DNA of 64,000 bases, from positions 1,076,001-1,140,000 of the forward strand of contig NZ_CP038865.1 of the NCBI RefSeq assembly GCF_004792515.1. Reading direction: 5' to 3'. This stretch comes from Vagococcus xieshaowenii. Its GTDB lineage: Bacteria > Bacillota > Bacilli > Lactobacillales > Vagococcaceae. The translations under genes were made by a program, and so were the position numbers. The notes below the pieces were generated by a model. It ran no database searches, was not told where the DNA came from, and worked only from the letters and a program-made list of their open reading frames with translations. Below are positions 58,421 through 64,000 of the stretch, piece after piece (position 1 is the first letter of the stretch; each line of letters starts with the position of its first letter).

Positions 58421-58870
58421 TTATTTTTTCTTTCTCAATAATTTAAAAGCTGATTGGCCAACTTTAGTGACAACAGATGCTTTCACTGCATTACCACCCA
58501 TCACACCAAGTTTATTGGCAACATTTCGACTTGAGTTGTTAATACTTGAAACGCTATCCCCCAAATCTGCTGCTGCTTTAAACAAAGGTTGAATAGTCTC
58601 AACCTTACCATTGACATCATTTAATAAATCATTGCTCTTAATTAATAATTCTTCCACTTGATGGCTTAAAACATCAACATCTTTAGCCACAAGTTTTAAC
58701 GTACGATTACTTTCATCCACAATATCTTGCGTTTTTTTCATCGTTTTATTTGCGTTATCTAATGTTTCTTTTAATTTTGGTAATAATGTCATTAAAAAGA
58801 AGATTAGCACAACAACTAAAATAACAAATGCTATAGCTGCAATTAGCGCAGCCACTTCTGTTCCTGTCAT
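58421..58870 (-). CDS. DUF948 membrane protein
   Basis: A 149-residue protein with one N-terminal membrane helix (VAALIAAIAFVILVVVLIFFL) followed by a long coiled coil (DNANKTMKKTQDIVDESNRTL and onward). The DUF948 family is found next to YtxH in many Gram-positive bacteria. AGAGGTAGATATT precedes the ATG at 58870. Function unknown, possibly a membrane-linked stress scaffold. Confidence 0.85.
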   Translation of the reverse strand: MTGTEVAALIAAIAFVILVVVLIFFLMTLLPKLKETLDNANKTMKKTQDIVDESNRTLKLVAKDVDVLSHQVEELLIKSNDLLNDVNGKVETIQPLFKAAADLGDSVSSINNSSRNVANKLGVMGGNAVKASVVTKVGQSAFKLLRKKK

Positions 58871-59029
58871 AATATCTACCTCTTTTCCTTCTATTTTCCC
58901 TATTTTTAGCATAACATTAAGCCCAATTTTTCACAACTATTACCAATTATTCACGTTTATTTTTTACAATTATCTTAAGAATCTGATACACTTACATTAT
59001 GAAAATTTTTATAGAAAGTGAGTCTATCT

Positions 59030-59941
59030 ATGCTATTCTTAACTACTCAAACAGAATCATCTGATATCTTACTACAAGAAGACCCTGTTAAACAACTAAA
59101 CTTATTAGCTAGCTATTGGCAATCAATTGATTGGTCGTCAATTTTATCTCTTGTCATCAACAAAGGCATACTCATTATTGTCACTACTGTATTAATTCTT
59201 TTAGTAAAAAAAATCGGTAATCATTTAATCAAGCAGTCTTTTCAATCTAAAAAATTCACTGAAAATCACGGTCAAAATCGAATTGAAACGTTATACTCCC
59301 TGACCAAAAATATATTCAGTTATATTTTGTTGTTCATCTACCTTTACACCATTTTAACTATCATTGGCATTCCTGTTGGCTCATTAATTGCGGGTGCTGG
59401 GATTGCTGGTGTAGCAATTGGATTAGGTGCTCAAGGGTTTATTAATGACTTCATCACCGGCTTTTTCATTATTTTTGAAAAGCAAATTGAAGTTGGCGAC
59501 TACGTGATTATCAATGAAGCTGAAGGAACCGTTTTGTCTGTCGGCTTGAGAACGACTAAAATAAAATCAATTGATGGTGTGGTTCATTTTATTCCAAACC
59601 GTAGTATCTTAGTCGTGAGTAACTTATCAAAAGCCAATCGATTAGCCGTGATCCAATTACGAGTTAACCCAAATAGTGACTTAGAACAAATCAAGCAAAT
59701 AATTACAGCCGTTAATCAATTATTAACGCCATTATTTTCAGAAATCCAAGGTGAACCTAATATTGTAGGCATTATTGATATTGGTAATGGTAATTTAGCT
59801 TTAAAAATTGTGATTCCCACACTCAATGGTGAACAAGTCAAAATCCAAACGAAATTTTTAGAAGAATACTTAATCGCACTAAATGAAGCTGGAATAGAAC
59901 TACCAACATCACCCGTTAATTTAGGTGAGATAAAGAAATAA
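59030..59941 (+). CDS. small-conductance mechanosensitive channel, MscS family
   Basis: A 303-residue MscS-type channel that releases solutes when membrane tension rises. Membrane helices occupy about residues 40-60, 90-112 and 120-150; the pore helix has GSLIAGAGIAGVAIGLGAQGFINDF. Beta-domain motifs FIIFEKQIEVGDYVIINEAEGTV and IPNRSI follow. The ATG at 59030 is seven bases from AAAGTGAG. Confidence 0.92.
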   Translation: MLFLTTQTESSDILLQEDPVKQLNLLASYWQSIDWSSILSLVINKGILIIVTTVLILLVKKIGNHLIKQSFQSKKFTENHGQNRIETLYSLTKNIFSYILLFIYLYTILTIIGIPVGSLIAGAGIAGVAIGLGAQGFINDFITGFFIIFEKQIEVGDYVIINEAEGTVLSVGLRTTKIKSIDGVVHFIPNRSILVVSNLSKANRLAVIQLRVNPNSDLEQIKQIITAVNQLLTPLFSEIQGEPNIVGIIDIGNGNLALKIVIPTLNGEQVKIQTKFLEEYLIALNEAGIELPTSPVNLGEIKK

Positions 59942-59945
59942 ACAC

Positions 59946-59979
59946 AAAAGGTTACTGACAAAAATGTCAGTAACCTTTT
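59946..59979. terminator. bidirectional terminator between mscS-type and fhs
   Basis: AAAAGGTTACTGACA and TGTCAGTAACCTTTT form a perfect 15-base stem; the two genes converge on it. Confidence 0.9.
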
Positions 59980-59986
59980 AATTTTT

Positions 59987-61666
59987 CTAGAATAAACCGT
60001 CAATTTCACCACTGTCTGAGATAGTGATTTTTTCTGCAGCAGGCACTTTAGGAAGACCTGGCATCGTCATTACTGCACCAGTTAAGACTACAATAAAACC
60101 TGCCCCTGCTGATACTTTCACTTGTTGAACCGTGACATCAAAATCACTTGGCGCACCAAGTAACGTTGCATCATCAGAAAATGAGTATTGTGTTTTCGCC
60201 ATACAAACAGGCAGTTGACCAAACCCTAAATTTTCTAACTCTGCTATTTCACGTTTGGCTTGTGGTGTTAATTGAATCCCTTTTCCACCATAAACTTTTG
60301 TAACGATTTTTTGAATTTTATCCTCGATGCTATCTGTTAATTCATAGGCATATTGTAGCTCAGCAGGTTGCTCGGCTAATGCTATTACCTTTTTAGCCAA
60401 ATCAATACCACCTTGACCACCTTTTTCCCAAACTTCAGATAAAGAAACCTCTACTCCTCGAACTTCACATGCTTGTTGTACAGCTGCTAACTCGGCATCT
60501 GTATCTGTTGGGAATTTATTAATCGCCACAACAACTGGTAAGCCATAAACATTTTGTAAATTATCTAAATGCTTCTCTAAGTTAGGTAAGCCTTGGCGAA
60601 CAGCTTCCACATTCTCGGTAGATAGTTCTTTTTTATCCACCCCACCATGCATTTTCAGGGCACGAACAGTTGCAACTAATACAACTGCGTCAGGTTTCAA
60701 ATCACCTAAACGGCATTTAATATCTAAGAACTTTTCAGCACCTAAATCTGCCCCAAACCCTGCTTCTGTTACCGTATAATCAGCATATTTCATCGCCATC
60801 TTAGTTGCTAGAATACTATTACAACCATGCGCAATATTAGCAAAAGGGCCCCCATGAACCAACGCTGGTGTATGCTCTAATGTTTGTACAAGATTAGGGT
60901 TAATAGCGTCTTTAAGAAGAACCGCCATTGCACCAGATGCCTTTAGATCTTCTGCTGTTACTGGCTGACCATCAAATGTATAGGCAACAATGATACGACT
61001 TAACTTATCTTTTAAATCGGCTAAACTATTAGATAAGCATAAAATCGCCATAATTTCTGAAGCTACGGTAATATCGAAACCGTCTTCTCTTGGCACACCG
61101 TTCACTTTTCCATTTAGGCCATCTACAATGTAACGTAATTGACGATCATTCATGTCCACTACGCGCTTCCACGTAATACGACGTGAATCAATACCTAATG
61201 GGTTACCATGATGAATATGATTGTCTAACATAGCAGATAACAAATTATGCGCTGCACCAATCGCATGAAAATCACCGGTAAAATGTAAGTTAATATCTTC
61301 CATAGGTACAACTTGCGCATAACCACCACCGGCTGCTCCTCCTTTAACACCAAAAACTGGTCCAAGAGAAGGCTCTCTTAACGCTAAAACAACTCGTTCA
61401 TTCAATGCATGCAAGCCATCTGCTAAGCCAACAGATGTCGTGGTTTTCCCTTCACCTGCAGGGGTTGGGGTAATCGCCGTCACTAAAATCAGTTTACCAT
61501 CAGCTTTATCTTGTAGTTTTTCTAATTCTAAAGCAGATAGTTTCGCTTTATATTTACCGTAAAACTCTAATTGTTCTTCGTCTAATCCTAATGTCATGCC
61601 AATGTCTTTAATTGGTTTCATTTGACTTGCTTTTGCAATATCAATATCACTTAATCTATTTGTCAT
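59987..61666 (-). CDS. fhs: formate-tetrahydrofolate ligase
   Basis: A 559-residue enzyme that makes 10-formyl-THF from formate, ATP and THF. The P-loop-like motif is [63 protein letters not shown] and the final [22 protein letters not shown] are typical. It follows fchA by 22 bases. With the formate channel, FolD and FchA it links formate to purine and dTMP synthesis. Confidence 0.97.
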   Translation of the reverse strand: MTNRLSDIDIAKASQMKPIKDIGMTLGLDEEQLEFYGKYKAKLSALELEKLQDKADGKLILVTAITPTPAGEGKTTTSVGLADGLHALNERVVLALREPSLGPVFGVKGGAAGGGYAQVVPMEDINLHFTGDFHAIGAAHNLLSAMLDNHIHHGNPLGIDSRRITWKRVVDMNDRQLRYIVDGLNGKVNGVPREDGFDITVASEIMAILCLSNSLADLKDKLSRIIVAYTFDGQPVTAEDLKASGAMAVLLKDAINPNLVQTLEHTPALVHGGPFANIAHGCNSILATKMAMKYADYTVTEAGFGADLGAEKFLDIKCRLGDLKPDAVVLVATVRALKMHGGVDKKELSTENVEAVRQGLPNLEKHLDNLQNVYGLPVVVAINKFPTDTDAELAAVQQACEVRGVEVSLSEVWEKGGQGGIDLAKKVIALAEQPAELQYAYELTDSIEDKIQKIVTKVYGGKGIQLTPQAKREIAELENLGFGQLPVCMAKTQYSFSDDATLLGAPSDFDVTVQQVKVSAGAGFIVVLTGAVMTMPGLPKVPAAEKITISDSGEIDGLF

Positions 61667-61688
61667 TGTTTCGCCCCCATTTTCAGCT

Positions 61689-62312
61689 TTAAGATAATTC
61701 TATTACAACTAAGTTATATAATTCATCTGCTAACTGTTTACCTTCCGCAAGCAGTTGTTCCCCTTGCTCTTTATAGCGAGCAACGAACACTTCATCTTGA
61801 ATAGTTTTCAAGTTAATTAACACATTTAGCCAAGAACTTTGTAACGTCGCCTTCAAATTTAACGCGGCAACACCTAAATCACTTAACACATTAGGATTAG
61901 ACTTACCGACCAATTGTTTGGATAAACGTAAAGCTAAAATAGAAGCCTCCATCATTTCAAACGGCGCTACTGTCGCTTGTTTACTGGCTTGTTCTATCCT
62001 TGCTTGTTTAATTACTTGTTCTTCATCCGTTGTAGCTTTTATTCGGTAAGCTTCCATAACGCCATTAAAAGCGTCAATATCAGCTTGCATTCCGTCTACA
62101 AAACGTTGTGTCAATTCACTTGCCTGCTCCTGTACACTATCTAACAACGGTTGATACGCTTCATAACGTGGTTTCCCAGTAGTTAAAGAGACTACCATTT
62201 GTGTTAATGAAATTCCAATGGCGCCTGTTATAGCCGCTGCCGACCCGCCACCAGGTGTAGATTGCTTTGATCCTAGTGCTTCAATAAAATAATTCATGCT
62301 GTGATTTATCAT
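61689..62312 (-). CDS. fchA: FchA-type methenyltetrahydrofolate cyclohydrolase / formiminotransferase-cyclodeaminase family
   Basis: A 207-residue member of the cyclodeaminase fold. It has the Gly-rich [32 protein letters not shown] and the closing [22 protein letters not shown]. The start at 62312 follows a G-rich site. It sits directly upstream of fhs, so methenyl-THF handling is the likely task. Name by context, since sequence alone cannot separate FchA from FTCD-type domains. Confidence 0.85.
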   Translation of the reverse strand: MINHSMNYFIEALGSKQSTPGGGSAAAITGAIGISLTQMVVSLTTGKPRYEAYQPLLDSVQEQASELTQRFVDGMQADIDAFNGVMEAYRIKATTDEEQVIKQARIEQASKQATVAPFEMMEASILALRLSKQLVGKSNPNVLSDLGVAALNLKATLQSSWLNVLINLKTIQDEVFVARYKEQGEQLLAEGKQLADELYNLVVIELS

Positions 62313-62453
62313 GTCTGTCCCCCCACTCAACAATACCAAACATCCGAAAACTCTTAACCACTCTTAACGAGCTCTCTTTCCAGAGGATAGTTTGATTTAA
62401 CTTTAGTTATTATAACGTGTTTCAGCTCGAGTTAAAAGTAGGAGTCACCCATA

Positions 62454-63722
62454 TTATGAATGACTTTCAAGATATTTCACTGCACGATGCGCTATATCAT
62501 GACGATAAAACAGCTCGTCCCCTTGATAATGATCCAAAAACTGATACACTTCCTCTAATGCTTGCGCTAAGGTAGGCGCTTTAGCATTAAGCAACATTAC
62601 GCGTCCACCATTTGAGACTAGCTGATTCTCACGTTCAGACACACCAGCATAAAACGTCGTCACTTTATCTGGAAATTCTGGTAAAAGTACCCCGGTACTA
62701 TATGCTTCAGGGTAGCCTTTTGCTGCTAATATAACACCTACACATGTATCGTCAGACCACGTAATATCAGGAATTTTATCATTGAATATATTATCGATTA
62801 TTTTAGCAAAATCACTTGTTAAACGAGATAAAATCACTTGTGTTTCTGGATCTCCAAATCGCGCATTAAACTCAATAACTTTAGGCCCTTCTATTGTATT
62901 AATTAACCCCGTATATAAAATACCCGTAAACGGCGTTCCATTTTCAATCATACCTAAAACAGTCGGTTTCACTATTTCCATGACCGCTTGATTAATAACT
63001 GATTGAGGAATTTGCGGAACAGGAGAATACGCTCCCATACCTCCAGTATTAGGCCCTAAATCATGATCATAGGCACGTTTGTGGTCTTGTGCTATGACCA
63101 TCGGATAAAAGGTTTCATTTTTCACAAACGATAGCAGTGAAAATTCTTCTCCTTCTAAAAACTCTTCAATAACCACTTCTTGACTGCTTTCTCCAAACTT
63201 GTGTTGAACTAGTAATTCTTCTAGGGCTTGATAGGCTTCTTCAAGCGTTGTGGCAATAACGACACCTTTGCCTGCTGCCAATCCATCGGCTTTAATGACC
63301 ACGGGAAATGATGATTGACTAACGCATGCTCTAGCCGCTTCCACCTCATGAAAAACCTGATAATCAGCAGTTGGGATGCCATACGTTGTCATTATTTTTT
63401 TTGCAAAAGCCTTTGAGCCCTCGATTTGACTAGCTAAACGATTAGGACCAAATATTTTCAATCCTGCTGATTCAAACTCATCTACGATACCATTAATTAA
63501 TGGCTGTTCCGGTCCTACTAATGTCCAATGAATGTTTTGTTCTTTAGCAAACTGAATCAATCCTTTATGATTATTTTCATTAATATCAAGGCATTCAATC
63601 CCATCTTGACGCATCCCAGGGTTACCTGGTGCACAATAAACAGTTTGAACACTTGAACTTTCTAATAATTTTTTAGCAATCGCATGTTCGCGTCCGCCAC
63701 TACCAATGACTAATAACTTCAT
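62454..63722 (-). CDS. purD: phosphoribosylamine-glycine ligase
   Basis: A 422-residue ATP-grasp enzyme of purine synthesis, making glycinamide ribonucleotide. Landmarks are the N-terminal LLVIGSGGREHAIAKKL, VIKADGLAAGKGVVIA, EFLEGEEFSLLSF, GPNTGGMGAYSPVPQ and LYTGLINTIEGPKVIEFNARFGDPETQ. It follows purH on the same strand and ends the pur operon in this window. Confidence 0.97.
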   Translation of the reverse strand: MKLLVIGSGGREHAIAKKLLESSSVQTVYCAPGNPGMRQDGIECLDINENNHKGLIQFAKEQNIHWTLVGPEQPLINGIVDEFESAGLKIFGPNRLASQIEGSKAFAKKIMTTYGIPTADYQVFHEVEAARACVSQSSFPVVIKADGLAAGKGVVIATTLEEAYQALEELLVQHKFGESSQEVVIEEFLEGEEFSLLSFVKNETFYPMVIAQDHKRAYDHDLGPNTGGMGAYSPVPQIPQSVINQAVMEIVKPTVLGMIENGTPFTGILYTGLINTIEGPKVIEFNARFGDPETQVILSRLTSDFAKIIDNIFNDKIPDITWSDDTCVGVILAAKGYPEAYSTGVLLPEFPDKVTTFYAGVSERENQLVSNGGRVMLLNAKAPTLAQALEEVYQFLDHYQGDELFYRHDIAHRAVKYLESHS

Positions 63723-63734
63723 TAGATATTCTCC

Positions 63735-64000
63735 TTAATGTTTAAAATGCCTTGTACCAGTAAAAATCATAGCAATATCATGCTCATCGGCTGCGACAAT
63801 CACTTCGTTATCTTTAATGCTACCGCCAGGCTGAATCACTGCTTTAATGCCGTGACTAGCTAAATACTCAATGCTATCACTCATTGGGAAGAAAGCATCA
63901 CTTCCAACAACTACTCCATCTAAATTATCTGAGGCTTGTTCCATCGCAATCTTAAGTGAGCCAATACGGTTCATTTGACCCGCTCCAACCCCTAGTGTTC
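63735..64000 (-). CDS. purH: AICAR transformylase / IMP cyclohydrolase, C-terminal end
   Basis: Only the last 88 or so residues are in the window. The frame reads [15 protein letters not shown], then [54 protein letters not shown], which is the typical end of PurH. The 5' part lies beyond the right edge. The purH-purD spacing is 12 bases, as is common in this group. Confidence 0.97.
   Translation of the reverse strand, partial: TLGVGAGQMNRIGSLKIAMEQASDNLDGVVVGSDAFFPMSDSIEYLASHGIKAVIQPGGSIKDNEVIVAADEHDIAMIFTGTRHFKH

Noticed and set aside
62340-62453. Riboswitch or T-box in front of fchA-fhs
   Set aside because: Short repeats CTCTTAAC occur twice and a TATAAT (minus strand) is at 62409-62414, but no conserved T-box or known riboswitch core could be recognised.

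Overview
The window looks like a chromosome segment of a low-GC Gram-positive bacterium of the Lactobacillales, most likely Enterococcaceae (Vagococcus or Enterococcus). The evidence is the AT-rich DNA, strong AGGAGG-type ribosome sites, the cggR-gap-pgk-tpiA-gpmI-eno order next to rpoN (sigma-54), the hrcA-grpE-dnaK-dnaJ cluster with CIRCE operators, CcpA with a cre-like site, and the rimP-nusA-ylxR-ylxQ-infB-rbfA and comFA-comFC-hpf clusters. The genus is an inference from gene order and protein style; no database was searched.

Positions 1 to about 11,000 are an accessory island, more AT-rich than the rest and coded entirely on the minus strand. From the outer edge inward it holds: the start of an unknown gene; a DUF2075-type helicase with a nuclease-like N-terminus; an AbiH-family abortive-infection protein with a DUF3800-like partner; a decayed serine resolvase whose 3' end overlaps the start of the DUF3800-like gene; an unrecognised P-loop ATPase; a structured intergenic element of two long GC-rich hairpins; an unrecognised protein with a ParB/sulfiredoxin-like DGHHK motif; a lipoprotein; a two-helix membrane protein; and a tyrosine recombinase beside the 3' end of eno. 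This is the part most likely to hold an undescribed, probably defensive, system.

From 11 kb on the content is mostly core. The glycolytic operon (cggR to eno) carries a CggR-like operator and internal hairpins. It is followed by a ClC-type transporter, rpoN, tRNA-Arg, a complete ISL3-family insertion sequence with 8-bp target duplication, tRNA-Gly, and several small genes, including a 41-residue peptide with seven cysteines. At 24-32 kb lie an oxidoreductase, an RpiR regulator, a TetR/ABC-permease set, a Nudix hydrolase, a secreted or anchored phosphatase/nuclease-fold protein, CcpA, and a zinc-binding lipoprotein behind a Zur-like box.

From 33 to 64 kb come the heat-shock cluster, hemW, ribF-truB, an MFS pump, the translation/transcription-factor operon (with a terminator hairpin in its leader), folD-formate channel-5-FCL, hpf, the com DNA-uptake genes, a YigZ protein, a GntR regulator, an SOS-controlled Y-family polymerase with a YolD-like partner, a YtxH/DUF948 envelope-stress-like pair, MscS, fhs-fchA and the end of the purine operon (purH, purD). 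FolD, the formate channel, 5-FCL, Fhs and FchA together form a one-carbon/formate module that feeds the purine pathway encoded beside it.
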